NCBI GenBank assembly: GCA_963667145.1
Contig: OY762943.1
Coordinates: 1,475,615-1,539,614, forward strand
Reading direction: 5' to 3'
Source: G963667145 sp963667145
GTDB lineage: Bacteria; Cloacimonadota; Cloacimonadia; G963667145
DNA: 64,000 bases
Under the pieces are notes generated by a model that was not told the DNA's origin, ran no database searches, and saw only the letters and a program-made list of their open reading frames with translations. Made by a program: the position numbers and the translations under genes. Position 1 is the stretch's first letter, and every line of letters begins with the position of its first letter. Positions 8,820 through 18,412 of this stretch are shown in pieces.

Positions 8820-9765
8820 CTATTGTACTCTTTTTGATAGCAATTATTTGACTCGTGGCTTGGCGATGTACGAGTCGCTCAAAAAATATAGTAATGACTT
8901 TCATTTATTTATTTTCGCTTTTGATAATTATTCTTTTGCTCTTTTAAAAAGTCTGGATTTGGAATTTGTTACAATTACTTCGTTGAAAGAATTTGAAGAT
9001 GAGGAACTTTTGCGAATAAAGAGTAGCAGAAGCAAGGGTGAGTATTGTTGGACATGCACACCATCAACAATTAAATATTCCATTGAAAAATTTAATCTTG
9101 AGATTTGTACATACCTTGATGCTGATTTGTATTTTTTTTCTAATCCCACTGTCTTGATAGATGAAATGGATATTAATGATTCTGTTTTAATAACTGAGCA
9201 TAGATACTCTTCAGAATATGACCAAAGTTTAACAAGTGGAATATATTGTGTTCAATTTATGACTTTTAAAAATGATGAAAATGGGATGCGAGTATTAAAT
9301 TGGTGGAGAAATGCTTGTATTGGCTGGTGCTATGCAAGATTTGAAAATGGGAAATTTGGAGATCAAAAATATCTTGATGATTGGACTTCTCGTTTTGAAG
9401 GTGTTCATGTTCTTCAAAATTTAGGTGGTGGTGTTGCTCCATGGAATATTCAACAATACGACTTAAGTAACGAGTCTTTTAAAGTAATTTTTTATCATTT
9501 TCATAACTTTAAGTTTTTAGAAAATAATAAGGTGGATTTTGGGAATTATAAATTGAATAAAATAAATATTGATAGACTTTATGTCCCTTACATTAAACAT
9601 CTAAAAAAGATAAGCAAGTATTTGGGAGAAATTGATAAAAATCATAAGTATGATGGAATTGTAAAAAAGAAAATTTTTAATTTAAGAAAAATTTATTCAG
9701 TAGTAAAGAGAAAAATTAGAGGAACTTATAATGTTTACAAAATTGATGAGATAATAGGTAGGTGA
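8812..9765 (+). CDS. GT8-like glycosyltransferase
   Basis: The protein starts YNYCTLFDSNYLTRGLAMYESL, the usual opening of GT8-like retaining transferases, and has a clear DxD metal site in TYLDADLYFFSNP. Later it shows GDQKYLDDW and GGGVAPWN, common to this group in LPS loci. It has 317 residues and overlaps the preceding gene by eight bases. The C-terminus is lysine-rich. Donor sugar and linkage cannot be inferred. Confidence 0.8.
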   Translation: MYNYCTLFDSNYLTRGLAMYESLKKYSNDFHLFIFAFDNYSFALLKSLDLEFVTITSLKEFEDEELLRIKSSRSKGEYCWTCTPSTIKYSIEKFNLEICTYLDADLYFFSNPTVLIDEMDINDSVLITEHRYSSEYDQSLTSGIYCVQFMTFKNDENGMRVLNWWRNACIGWCYARFENGKFGDQKYLDDWTSRFEGVHVLQNLGGGVAPWNIQQYDLSNESFKVIFYHFHNFKFLENNKVDFGNYKLNKINIDRLYVPYIKHLKKISKYLGEIDKNHKYDGIVKKKIFNLRKIYSVVKRKIRGTYNVYKIDEIIGR

Positions 9766-9766
9766 T

Positions 9767-10126
9767 ATGGCATACTTAATAGAATTACCGACATTTACAA
9801 ATGAAAGTGGTAGTTTGACTGTTGTTGAAAAAGTGCTTCCGTTTGAAGTAAAAAGATTTTATTATATTTATGATGTTGTTTCCAAGCGAGGCGGACATAG
9901 GCATAAAAAAAATATGCAAGCTCTTATTTGTTTGGGAGGCAATTGTGAAATTTATGTGAATAATGGGGGAAATGAGAAAATATTCAATCTTAATTCTCCT
10001 AGAAAATGTTTAGTTTTAGAAGCGAAAGATTGGCATACTATGGATAAATTTTCTAAAGGAGCTACATTATTAGTTTTTGCTTCGGAATTTTATGATGTTG
10101 ATGATTATATTGATGAGGAATATTAG
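9767..10126 (+). CDS. FdtA/QdtA-like sugar 3,4-ketoisomerase (cupin)
   Basis: This small cupin of 119 residues belongs to the WxcM-like group that isomerises dTDP-4-keto-6-deoxyglucose to the 3-keto sugar. The catalytic stretch SKRGGHRHKKNMQAL with its paired histidines is intact, and the cupin strands are visible (LICLGGNCEIYV, LVLEAKDWHTM). The following aminotransferase starts in its stop codon, matching the fdtA-fdtB / qdtA-qdtB arrangement for 3-amino-3,6-dideoxyhexoses. Whether it makes the galacto (Fuc3N) or gluco (Qui3N) product cannot be told. Confidence 0.85.
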   Translation: MAYLIELPTFTNESGSLTVVEKVLPFEVKRFYYIYDVVSKRGGHRHKKNMQALICLGGNCEIYVNNGGNEKIFNLNSPRKCLVLEAKDWHTMDKFSKGATLLVFASEFYDVDDYIDEEY

Positions 10127-11217
10127 TGATAGAATATGAAAATTTGGCCAAGGTAAATAAATTTCTTTTTGAGAAGTATAAAAGCAATTTTGAAAATTTT
10201 TTAGAAAGTGGATGGTACATTCTTGGCAAGCAAGTAGAGCAATTTGAAAATGATTTTGCTATATTTTGTGGAGTTTCTCACTGTGTTGGTGTGGCTTCTG
10301 GGTTAGATGCTTTAATTTTGGCAATTGCTGCTTTTGATTTTCCAAAAGGAAGTGAAATCATTGTCCCTTCCAATACTTATATAGCTACTATTTTGGCAAT
10401 TATAAGAAATGGATTTAAGCCCATATTGGTTGAACCAAATATCTCCACATATAATATAGATGCAACTAAAATAGAAGAAAAAATAACTAAAAAAACTAAA
10501 GCTATTTTAGTTGTGCATTTGTATGGGAAAGCTTGTGAAATGAACAAAATAGTCAATATTGCTAATATATATAATTTAAAGATAATTGAGGATTGTGCTC
10601 AAGCTCATGGGGCAGAATATAAGGGACAAAAAGTGGGAAGTTTTGGAATAGGTTGCTTTAGTTTTTATCCTACAAAAAATCTCGGTGGATTAGGGGATGG
10701 TGGAGCTATAACTTGTAACGATGAAGAATTTTTGTCCAAAGTAAAGTCTTTGAGAAATTATGGAAGTGTCAAAAAATATTATAATGAGTATTTAGGATAT
10801 AATTCTAGATTAGATGAATTGCAAGCTGGTTTTTTATCTGTAAAGCTTAAGACATTAAATGGTATTATTAATCACAAAAGAGAGTTGGCAGAAATATATT
10901 TTGAAAATTTAAGTGATGATTTTATAAAACCAACAGTTCACAGTGATTATTTTGATGTATTTCATATTTTCAATATTCGCCATAGCAAAAGAGATCAGCT
11001 TAGAGAATATTTATTGAATAATGGAATAAAAACAGAAATACATTATCCAGTTGCTCCTCATAGGCAAAAAGCTATGAAAGAAATTTTAAAAGGAGATTAC
11101 CCGATAGCTGATAAAATTCATAGAACTACTTTAAGTTTACCAATTTCTTATTTTCACACAAAAGAAGAAATTTTAAAGATTTGTATTATAATGAATAAAT
11201 GGGGAAAAAATAATTGA
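10126..11217 (+). CDS. FdtB/QdtB-like 3-keto sugar aminotransferase
   Basis: This DegT/DnrJ-family enzyme has 363 residues. The PLP-binding lysine lies in FSFYPTKNLGGLGDGGA, as in FdtB/QdtB-type enzymes, and the cofactor-binding IIEDCAQAHGAEYKG precedes it. Translation begins at a GTG that overlaps the upstream TAG, so it is coupled to the ketoisomerase. Together they should form a dTDP-3-amino-3,6-dideoxyhexose. The N-acetyltransferase that usually follows, and the rmlA/rmlB genes for the precursor, are not nearby. Confidence 0.86.
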   Translation: MIEYENLAKVNKFLFEKYKSNFENFLESGWYILGKQVEQFENDFAIFCGVSHCVGVASGLDALILAIAAFDFPKGSEIIVPSNTYIATILAIIRNGFKPILVEPNISTYNIDATKIEEKITKKTKAILVVHLYGKACEMNKIVNIANIYNLKIIEDCAQAHGAEYKGQKVGSFGIGCFSFYPTKNLGGLGDGGAITCNDEEFLSKVKSLRNYGSVKKYYNEYLGYNSRLDELQAGFLSVKLKTLNGIINHKRELAEIYFENLSDDFIKPTVHSDYFDVFHIFNIRHSKRDQLREYLLNNGIKTEIHYPVAPHRQKAMKEILKGDYPIADKIHRTTLSLPISYFHTKEEILKICIIMNKWGKNN

Positions 11218-11302
11218 TATTTTTTTGAGCTTTAATTTATATTGACATCAAGATTTTGTTTTATTTTGAAGATGCGTAAAGAAATTAAGCTGAGATAGAT
11301 TT

Positions 11303-12346
11303 ATGAACAAAAATTCTAAGATATATGTAGCTGGTCATAGGGGCTTGGTCGGTAGTGCGATTGTCAGGAGACTGGAGTCGGAAGGCTATAACAATTTACT
11401 TTTGAAAACTCATCAGGAGTTGGATTTGCTTAATCAAGTTGCTGTTGCTGATTTTTTTGCAAAAGAAAAGCCTGAGTATGTTTTCTTGGCAGCTGCTAAA
11501 GTAGGTGGGATTGTCGCCAACAACACTTATCGTGCTGACTTCCTTTATGAGAATTTGCAAATTCAAAATAATGTAATTCATCAGAGTTATTTGCATCAGG
11601 TGAAAAAGCTACTTTTTTTGGGAAGTACTTGCATTTATCCTAAAAATGCTTCTCAACCGATGAAGGAAAATTCTCTTCTAACTTCCGAACTGGAATATAC
11701 TAACGAGCCCTATGCCATTGCTAAGATTGCTGGAATGAAGATGTGTGAGGCTTATAATTTGCAATATGGGACGAATTTTGTTTCGGTAATGCCCACAAAT
11801 TTGTATGGGGAGAATGATAATTTTGATTTGGAAAAATCTCATGTGTTGCCGGCACTTTTACGAAAAATTCATCTTGCCAAGCTTTTGAGTGAAAAGAAAT
11901 ATGCTGAAGTTGTGCAAGATTTGAGAGTCCCCAATATTGATGGAGCAAAAACTTATTTGGCGAAATTTGGAGTTGATGCAAATCAAGTGGAGATTTGGGG
12001 AACTGGCAAACCACGACGCGAGTTTTTACACAGTGATGATATGGCAGATGCCTGTGTTTTTGTGATGAAAAATATTGACTTCAATGACTGTTTTTCTTCT
12101 GATGGAAGACAGATTAGAAATACGCATTTGAATATCGGAACAGGAAAAGATTTATCAATAAAAGAGTTGGCAGAAATGATAGCTAAGATAGTTGGTTATA
12201 AGGGGAAATTATTTTTTAATACTGATAAACCTGATGGGACGATGCTGAAGTTGACAGATCCTTCAAAATTGGCTTCACTTGGTTGGAGATATAAGATTGA
12301 GTTGGAAGAAGGGTTGAGAAAGGTTTATGGTGAATATAGAAATTAA
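11303..12346 (+). CDS. fcl: GDP-L-fucose synthase
   Basis: This epimerase/reductase turns GDP-4-keto-6-deoxymannose into GDP-L-fucose. The NADP motif is VAGHRGLVGSAI, followed by AAAKVGGI, GSTCIYP, YAIAK (YxxxK) and PTNLYGENDNFD, all signatures of the family. Its length of 347 residues is slightly long but normal. The partner dehydratase gmd is not in the window. GDP-fucose would suit the GT11 fucosyltransferase at 36941 in the inserted locus, though that link is inferred. Confidence 0.93.
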   Translation: MNKNSKIYVAGHRGLVGSAIVRRLESEGYNNLLLKTHQELDLLNQVAVADFFAKEKPEYVFLAAAKVGGIVANNTYRADFLYENLQIQNNVIHQSYLHQVKKLLFLGSTCIYPKNASQPMKENSLLTSELEYTNEPYAIAKIAGMKMCEAYNLQYGTNFVSVMPTNLYGENDNFDLEKSHVLPALLRKIHLAKLLSEKKYAEVVQDLRVPNIDGAKTYLAKFGVDANQVEIWGTGKPRREFLHSDDMADACVFVMKNIDFNDCFSSDGRQIRNTHLNIGTGKDLSIKELAEMIAKIVGYKGKLFFNTDKPDGTMLKLTDPSKLASLGWRYKIELEEGLRKVYGEYRN

Positions 12347-12376
12347 ATTCTAATTTAATTTTGGTAAAGGAATTTT

Positions 12377-13393
12377 ATGCTAAACGATAAAGTTATCTTA
12401 ATTACAGGTGGAACAGGTTCATTTGGGAAAAAATTTGTTGAAGTTATTTTAAAATATTATCCTAAAGTAAAAAAAATAATTGTTTATTCTAGAGACGAAT
12501 TGAAACAGTTTGAAATGAGGCAATTGTGGAATGAAAAAAAATATCCGCAAATTCGTTATTTTATAGGGGATGTAAGAGATGCTTTGAGGCTTAAGCGAGC
12601 CTGCATAGGTGTTGATGTTATTATCCATGCTGCCGCTATGAAGCAAGTTGATACTGCCGAATATAATCCTGAAGAATGTATTAAAACCAATGTTGATGGT
12701 GCACGTAATGTTATCAATTGTGCAATAGAATGCGGAGTAAAAAATATAGTTGCTCTTTCTACTGATAAAGCTTGTGCCCCTATTAATCTTTACGGTGCAA
12801 CAAAACTTGTTTCTGATAAATTATTTATTGCAGCTAACAATATAACAGGAACTCGAAAGATTAAATTTTCCGTTGTTCGCTATGGGAACGTAATGGGTTC
12901 TAGAGGTTCAGTAATTCCATTTTTTATGAAAATGGCTAAAACGGGGAAATTGCCTATCACTGATATTAGAATGACGAGGTTTAATATTTCTTTGGATGAT
13001 GGCGTTGCCATGGTGATGTTTGCTATCGAAAATGCTCTCGGAGGAGAAATTTTTGTTCCTAAGATTCCTTCTTATAAAATTTTGGATATTGCAAAAGCTA
13101 TTGCTCCTGATTGTAAAATTGAAGAAATTGGGATACGACCAGGAGAAAAGTTGCATGAAGAAATGATTTCGGAAACGGATTCTATTAACACAATTGAGTT
13201 TGACCCTTATTATGCAATTTTACCCTCGGTTCCTATTTCTTATTCTAAAGAAGAATATCTTAAGCATTATAGCGCAGAATTTGTGCAAGATGGATTTAGT
13301 TATAATTCAGGCACAAATGACAAATGGGAAACAGTGGAGAGCTTGAGAAAATTGATCGTAAGGCATGTTGATTCTAAATTCGAGGTTTTATAA
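12377..13393 (+). CDS. pseB: UDP-GlcNAc 4,6-dehydratase (inverting)
   Basis: This is the first step of CMP-pseudaminic acid synthesis: dehydration plus C5 inversion of UDP-GlcNAc. Seen are the NAD loop TGGTGSFGKKF, the PseB-type HAAAMKQVDTAEYNP, STDKACAPINLYGATK with the catalytic D-K and Y-K residues, and VVRYGNVMGSRGSVIP. Its length of 338 residues is typical. pseC follows two bases downstream. The pathway continues with pseG, a pseH-like gene and pseI below. Confidence 0.94.
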   Translation: MLNDKVILITGGTGSFGKKFVEVILKYYPKVKKIIVYSRDELKQFEMRQLWNEKKYPQIRYFIGDVRDALRLKRACIGVDVIIHAAAMKQVDTAEYNPEECIKTNVDGARNVINCAIECGVKNIVALSTDKACAPINLYGATKLVSDKLFIAANNITGTRKIKFSVVRYGNVMGSRGSVIPFFMKMAKTGKLPITDIRMTRFNISLDDGVAMVMFAIENALGGEIFVPKIPSYKILDIAKAIAPDCKIEEIGIRPGEKLHEEMISETDSINTIEFDPYYAILPSVPISYSKEEYLKHYSAEFVQDGFSYNSGTNDKWETVESLRKLIVRHVDSKFEVL

Positions 13394-13395
13394 AA

Positions 13396-14547
13396 ATGAA
13401 TGCCATCCCTTATGGTAAACAAAATATTACCAGTCAAGATATTGAAGCTGTTGTTGAGATTCTTAAATCTGATTTTTTGACACAAGGTCCGAAAGTTTCG
13501 GAGTTTGAAGAGAAATTTGCCAAATATATAGGTAGCAAATATGCGGTTGCTGTATGTAATGGAACAGGAGCTTTGCATTTGAGTGTTTTAGCTTTGGGAG
13601 TCTCCAGTGGAGATAAGGTCATTACCACTCCTATTACTTTTGCTGCAAGTGCTAATTGTGTCAAATATTGTGGCGGAGAAGTTGATTTCGTAGATATTGA
13701 TAGCAATAACTACACAATAGATTTGGATAAGTTAGAACAAAAAATAAAATCTGCTCCGAAAGGTGCATATAAGGGAATTATTCCTGTTGATTTTGCTGGT
13801 TATCCTTGTGATATGGAGAGAATAAGAGAACTTGCGGACGAATATGGTTTGTGGGTCATAGAAGATGCTTGTCATTCTCCAGGAGGATATTTCCAAAATA
13901 AATCGGGTGAAAAAGTAAATTGTGGAGATGGGCAATATGCTGATTTGTCTATTTTCTCTTTTCATCCAGTTAAGCATATTGCTACAGGTGAAGGTGGTAT
14001 GATAACCACCAATAACCAGAAACTTTATGAGAAGTTATTACTCTTGAGAACTCATGGCATTACCAAGGATGCTAATTTGTTGCTTCAAAATGATGGTGGT
14101 TGGTATTATGAAATGCAAGAGTTGGGCTACAATTATAGATTGTCCGATATCCATGCTGCTTTGGGTTCTTCCCAGTTGGATAGAGCAAGGGAAGATTTAT
14201 ATAGAAGAAAAGAAATTGCAGTAAAATATAATGAGGCTTTTAGTGATTTGCCAATTACTCTTCCTTATGTTGCTGAGGGGATTTCGCATGCTTATCATTT
14301 GTATGTTATTCAAGTTGAAAATAGAAAAGGATTATACGATTATTTGAGAAAAAATAATATTTATTCGCAAGTACATTATGTTCCTGTTCATTTGCATCCG
14401 TACTATAGACAATTTGGGTGGACTTATGGAAATTTTCCAGTGGCTGAAGAATATTATAAACATTGTCTTAGCTTACCGATGTTTCCGAGTATGAGTTATG
14501 ACGAACAAGAATTTGTAATTACTAAAGTTAAGGATTATTTTTTATGA
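13396..14547 (+). CDS. pseC: PseC-type UDP-4-amino-sugar transaminase
   Basis: This PLP enzyme aminates the 4-keto product of PseB. The protein starts IPYGKQNITSQDIEAVVEIL and shows CNGTGALHLSVLALG, VIEDACHSPGG and the lysine segment FSFHPVKHIATGEGG, typical of PseC and not of the other three DegT-type enzymes in the locus. It has 383 residues, and its stop overlaps the next start by four bases (ATGA-type). Position and motifs agree, so the assignment is strong. Confidence 0.92.
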   Translation: MNAIPYGKQNITSQDIEAVVEILKSDFLTQGPKVSEFEEKFAKYIGSKYAVAVCNGTGALHLSVLALGVSSGDKVITTPITFAASANCVKYCGGEVDFVDIDSNNYTIDLDKLEQKIKSAPKGAYKGIIPVDFAGYPCDMERIRELADEYGLWVIEDACHSPGGYFQNKSGEKVNCGDGQYADLSIFSFHPVKHIATGEGGMITTNNQKLYEKLLLLRTHGITKDANLLLQNDGGWYYEMQELGYNYRLSDIHAALGSSQLDRAREDLYRRKEIAVKYNEAFSDLPITLPYVAEGISHAYHLYVIQVENRKGLYDYLRKNNIYSQVHYVPVHLHPYYRQFGWTYGNFPVAEEYYKHCLSLPMFPSMSYDEQEFVITKVKDYFL

Positions 14548-15440
14548 ATAAATTGGTATTAGGTACAGTCCAATTTGGTCTTAAATATGGTATCAACAAC
14601 ATAGTTGGCAAACCTTCTTTGTCAGATTCTTTGAGGATGTTGGAATATGCGTGGGAAAATGGAGTAAGGATTTTTGATACTGCTGAAGCCTATGGGAATG
14701 CCGAAGAAATTCTTGGAATTTTTATTAAAACCAATGGAATTGAAAAAGAAATTAAAGTAATTTCAAAACTCTTACCTAATTGTTTGGAAGATGACAATGG
14801 TTCTGTTGAAAAAATTGTTTATAATCATTTGAATTGTAGTTTAAAAAAATTGAACTTAGATAAATTGAATGGTTACTTATTTCATACTCCAGGTTATATT
14901 TATCGGAATGAGGTCTGGGAAATTTTTAAAAATTTGAAAAGTAAATCTTTAGTTGAAAATATAGGTGTTTCTGTTTATGAATATGAAGATGGTGTTTATG
15001 CAATCCAAAAAAAAGATTTAGATTATTTGCAAATTTCATACAGTATTTTGGATCAGAGATTTAATTCTTTGGAATTTAAAAACCTGAGAGACAAAAGCAA
15101 TGCCAAGGTATTTGCTCGCAGTGCTTTTTTGCAAGGATTATTGTTTATGGATGATAAAGATGTAGAGAAAAAAATGCCTGAGGCTAAAATTTATCTTGAA
15201 CAAATAAAAGATGTTGTAGGTAAAAACAAGATTTCTATGCCTGAGTGTTTTATGAAATTTTCATTAGAAGAAGAGTTTGTTGATTATTTGGTTTTTGGAG
15301 TTGATAATTTTAGGCAATTGAAAGAAGATATCGAGGTGACCAAGCAAAATAGTTTGTTGTCTTGTAAAAAAGAGTTGCAAAATAAATTTAAAGATATTCC
15401 TAACAGTATTATTTTTCCGAGTTTATGGAAAAGAGATTGA
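14544..15440 (+). CDS. Aldo/keto reductase
   Basis: The fold is recognisable from LGTVQFGLKYGI at the N-terminus, IFDTAEAYGNAEEILG (catalytic Asp and Tyr), the lysine in VISKLLP and the GVSVYE strand. The length of 298 residues fits. Reductases of this family are often found inside pseudaminic and legionaminic acid clusters, but their step is not established to my knowledge. It sits between pseC and the cytidylyltransferase with overlaps of a few bases, so it is surely co-transcribed. A reductive modification of the nonulosonate or its acyl group is conceivable. Confidence 0.82.
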   Translation: MNKLVLGTVQFGLKYGINNIVGKPSLSDSLRMLEYAWENGVRIFDTAEAYGNAEEILGIFIKTNGIEKEIKVISKLLPNCLEDDNGSVEKIVYNHLNCSLKKLNLDKLNGYLFHTPGYIYRNEVWEIFKNLKSKSLVENIGVSVYEYEDGVYAIQKKDLDYLQISYSILDQRFNSLEFKNLRDKSNAKVFARSAFLQGLLFMDDKDVEKKMPEAKIYLEQIKDVVGKNKISMPECFMKFSLEEEFVDYLVFGVDNFRQLKEDIEVTKQNSLLSCKKELQNKFKDIPNSIIFPSLWKRD

Positions 15441-15441
15441 A

Positions 15442-16203
15442 ATGAAAATTTTGGCTATTACTCAGGCACGAGTGGGATCTTCTCGCTTACCTGCAAAAAT
15501 CTTGAAAACTGTTGATGGTTTGTCGTTATTGGAAATCCATTTGAGAAGAATTTTGCAATCTAAAAGGATTAGCAAATTAAAAGTTGCCACGACTAAAGAA
15601 ATAGGTGTTGAAAAGATTTTAGCCATTGCCAAAGCATGTGGTGTGGATACATATCAAGGTAGTTTAGAGGATGTATTGGAAAGATTCTTTGAAGCTACTA
15701 AAGGTGAAAATCCTGATTATATAGTTAGGCTTACATCTGATTGTCCTCTTATTGATTCTTGTTTGATAGATGAAGTCATTAATTTTGCTATAGAATTTGG
15801 ATTGGATTATTGTTCAAACACTTTTGATGAAATGTATCCCGATGGACAAGATGTTGAGGTCTTCAAGTTTAGTGCCCTTGAACGAGCTTTTTGTGAGGCG
15901 ACTAGCAAGTTAGATAGAGAGCATGTGACTCCGTATATTTGGCGTAATTCCACATATAAAGGTGGAAATGTTTTTTTGTCAGATGTCTTTCCTGCGGTCA
16001 CTAATTATCATGATGTCCGCTTGACTGTTGATGAAGAACAAGATTTTGAAGTTATCACTAAATTGATAAATTATTTTGGGACTGATGCTTCTTGGTTAGA
16101 TTATACTAAAGCTTATTTGGCGAGTGATATTTCTAAAATTAACAGCAATATTAAAAGAAATGAAGGATTCGATAGAAGTTTGAAGGAAGAACAGAATGGG
16201 TAA
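15442..16203 (+). CDS. SpsF-type cytidylyltransferase, probable CMP-pseudaminate synthase
   Basis: The N-terminal ITQARVGSSRLPAKIL is the nucleotide-binding signature of the SpsF/NeuA-like cytidylyltransferases, followed by VRLTSDCPLID and SNTFDEMYPDGQDVEVF. It has 253 residues. SpsF-type enzymes differ from the Campylobacter PseF sequence but occupy the same place in many pseudaminate loci. It should activate the nonulosonic acid with CTP. It overlaps the next gene by eight bases. Confidence 0.82.
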   Translation: MKILAITQARVGSSRLPAKILKTVDGLSLLEIHLRRILQSKRISKLKVATTKEIGVEKILAIAKACGVDTYQGSLEDVLERFFEATKGENPDYIVRLTSDCPLIDSCLIDEVINFAIEFGLDYCSNTFDEMYPDGQDVEVFKFSALERAFCEATSKLDREHVTPYIWRNSTYKGGNVFLSDVFPAVTNYHDVRLTVDEEQDFEVITKLINYFGTDASWLDYTKAYLASDISKINSNIKRNEGFDRSLKEEQNG

Positions 16204-17503
16204 AGGTCAAAATTTATACAAAAAAGCTAAAACCTTAATACCAGGTGGAACAATGCTCTTATCCAAAAGGCCAGAGATGTTTTTACCAGACAATTGGCCT
16301 GCTTATTATTCCAAAGCTAAGGGTTGTGAAATTTGGGATTTGGATGGTAAAAAATATATAGATATGTCTATTATGGGCATTGGAACAAATACTCTTGGCT
16401 ATGGGCATCCTGATGTCGATAAAGCTGTTTTGGATGTGGTGGCAAATGGGAATATGTCAACCTTGAATTGTCCAGAAGAAGTTTTTTTGGCAGAAAGACT
16501 TATTGAACTTAATCCTTGGGCTGATATGGTCAGATTTGCCAGAAGTGGGGGTGAGGCAAATTCTATTGCTATCAGAATAGCAAGAGCTGCCAGTGGCAAA
16601 GATAAAGTTGCTATTTGTGGTTATCATGGGTGGCACGATTGGTATTTAGCAACGAATCTCAAGCGAAGTGATGGTTTAGATACTCATCTTTTGCCCGGCT
16701 TGGAGCCTGCTGGCGTCCCTCAAATTTTAAATGGCTCCACACTTCCTTTTACTTATAATAATTTTGAAGAACTAAAAAATATCGTTGATAATAATGAAGT
16801 TGGTGTCATCAAGATGGAAGTGATGCGTAATGTGGAGCCTAAAGACAATTTTTTACAAAAAGTTCGTGATTTAGCCACAGCCAAAGGAATTGTCCTTATT
16901 TTTGATGAATGCACTTCTGGTTTCAGACAAACTTTTGGTGGTTTATATTTGCAATATGGAGTTGAGCCTGATGTTACAATATTTGGTAAAACTTTGGGGA
17001 ATGGATATGCCATTACGGCTGTTGTTGGCAAAAAAGAGGTGATGGAAGCTGCACAAAAAACATTTATTAGTAGTACTTTTTGGACTGAGAGAATTGGACC
17101 TTCGGCAGCTTTAGCTACATTAGAAGTAATGAAAAAAGAAAAATCATGGGAGAAGATAACTGTTATAGGTAAAGATGTTGTTAAAAATTGGCAAATGATA
17201 GCAGATGATTTTGATTTAGATATTTCAATTTTTGGCTTACCATCTTTGGCTACTTTTAGTTTTAATTGTGAAAACAGCTTGAAATATAAAACTTTGATAA
17301 CTCAAGAGATGTTAAAACTTGAATATTTGGCTGGAACAGGTTTGTACTCTTCTATTTGTCATACAGAAGAACTCCTGAATCCATACTTTGATAAATTACA
17401 TAGAATTTTTGGAATAATTAAAAAGTGTGAAGATGGCATTGAAAATATAGATAGCCTCTTAGATGGTCCTGTTTGCCATGGTGGTTTTAAGAGACTAAAT
17501 TAA
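16196..17503 (+). CDS. Class III aminotransferase, glutamate-1-semialdehyde aminomutase-like
   Basis: The 435-residue protein has the class III fold: YIDMSIMGIGTNTLGYGHP, ARSGGEANSIAIRIARA, LIFDECTSGFRQTFGG and the lysine region TIFGKTLGNGYAITAVVGK. It resembles HemL-like enzymes but lies inside a sugar operon, not a haem operon. It sits between the cytidylyltransferase and pseG, where such genes recur in other nonulosonate loci, yet PseC already supplies the C4 amine. Its substrate is unknown; an extra amination or an acyl-group amine are possibilities. Confidence 0.85.
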   Translation: MGKGQNLYKKAKTLIPGGTMLLSKRPEMFLPDNWPAYYSKAKGCEIWDLDGKKYIDMSIMGIGTNTLGYGHPDVDKAVLDVVANGNMSTLNCPEEVFLAERLIELNPWADMVRFARSGGEANSIAIRIARAASGKDKVAICGYHGWHDWYLATNLKRSDGLDTHLLPGLEPAGVPQILNGSTLPFTYNNFEELKNIVDNNEVGVIKMEVMRNVEPKDNFLQKVRDLATAKGIVLIFDECTSGFRQTFGGLYLQYGVEPDVTIFGKTLGNGYAITAVVGKKEVMEAAQKTFISSTFWTERIGPSAALATLEVMKKEKSWEKITVIGKDVVKNWQMIADDFDLDISIFGLPSLATFSFNCENSLKYKTLITQEMLKLEYLAGTGLYSSICHTEELLNPYFDKLHRIFGIIKKCEDGIENIDSLLDGPVCHGGFKRLN

Positions 17504-17506
17504 TTT

Positions 17507-18412
17507 ATGAATATACTTATAAGGGCAGATTCATCTTCAGATATTGGCACCGGCCATATAATGCGAGATTTAGTTTTAGCTGGTCAATATCCAAATGATA
17601 ATATTATTTTTGCTTCTATGAATCTTCAAGGGAACATTAATAGTAAAATTTCTGATGCAGGATATGAAGTCAAAATTTTGAATTCAATTGATATTAGTGA
17701 GCTTGATGTTATTATCAAAGATTACAAGATAGATTTACTTGTTATTGATAATTATGAGATAGATTTTGACTATGAAACTCAGATAAAATTTATGAATCCA
17801 AATTTAAAAATTATGGTGCTTGATGATACTTACGAAAGGCATAATTGTGATATTCTTTTAAATCATAATTGTTATGCCGATGAGAGTAAATATAAAGGCT
17901 TAGTTCCAGAGCATTGTGAATTAAGATGTGGTAAAAAGTTTACTCTGCTTCGAGAAGAGTTTATTTTAGAAAAGAGGACTAAAAGAGAAAAAGTATCTGA
18001 TAAATTTATTATTTTTCTTGCTATGGGTGGTGCGGATTCTTCCAATTTGAATGTAAAAATTTTAGAAACTCTAAGTGAGCTTAGAGAAAAAATAAGAGTT
18101 ATAGTTGTTACTACTGATGCGAATAAACATTTTACGAAGTTATCAGAGTTTGTTAAGGATAGAGACTGGATAGATTTGCAAATAAATTCTGATAAAATTG
18201 CTTATTTGATGAATATTTCAGATTTGGCTATTGTTACTCCCAGCGTAATATTAAATGAAGTCATGTTTATGGATTTGCCTTTTATTGCTATTAAAACAGC
18301 GGGAAATCAAAATGAGATGGTAGATTATTTAATAAAGAACAATTTTAGGCAAATTAAAAATTTTGATGAGAATAAATTTAAAGAGTATTTTGTAGAGATC
18401 TTAAGTTTATGA
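17507..18412 (+). CDS. pseG: UDP-sugar hydrolase of pseudaminate synthesis
   Basis: PseG removes UDP from the diacetamido sugar before condensation. The GT-B-like N-terminus NILIRADSSSDIGTGHIMRDL carries the G-x-GHxxR motif with the catalytic histidine, and a second domain shows FLAMGGADSSN followed by VTPSVILNEVMFMDLP. It has 301 residues. The stop overlaps the next start (ATGA). No other enzyme of the locus could do this step. Confidence 0.9.
   Translation: MNILIRADSSSDIGTGHIMRDLVLAGQYPNDNIIFASMNLQGNINSKISDAGYEVKILNSIDISELDVIIKDYKIDLLVIDNYEIDFDYETQIKFMNPNLKIMVLDDTYERHNCDILLNHNCYADESKYKGLVPEHCELRCGKKFTLLREEFILEKRTKREKVSDKFIIFLAMGGADSSNLNVKILETLSELREKIRVIVVTTDANKHFTKLSEFVKDRDWIDLQINSDKIAYLMNISDLAIVTPSVILNEVMFMDLPFIAIKTAGNQNEMVDYLIKNNFRQIKNFDENKFKEYFVEILSL

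Noticed and set aside
16196..17503. Haem biosynthesis hemL
   Set aside because: The fold is HemL-like, but the gene lies inside a nonulosonate operon with overlapping neighbours and no haem genes are near.
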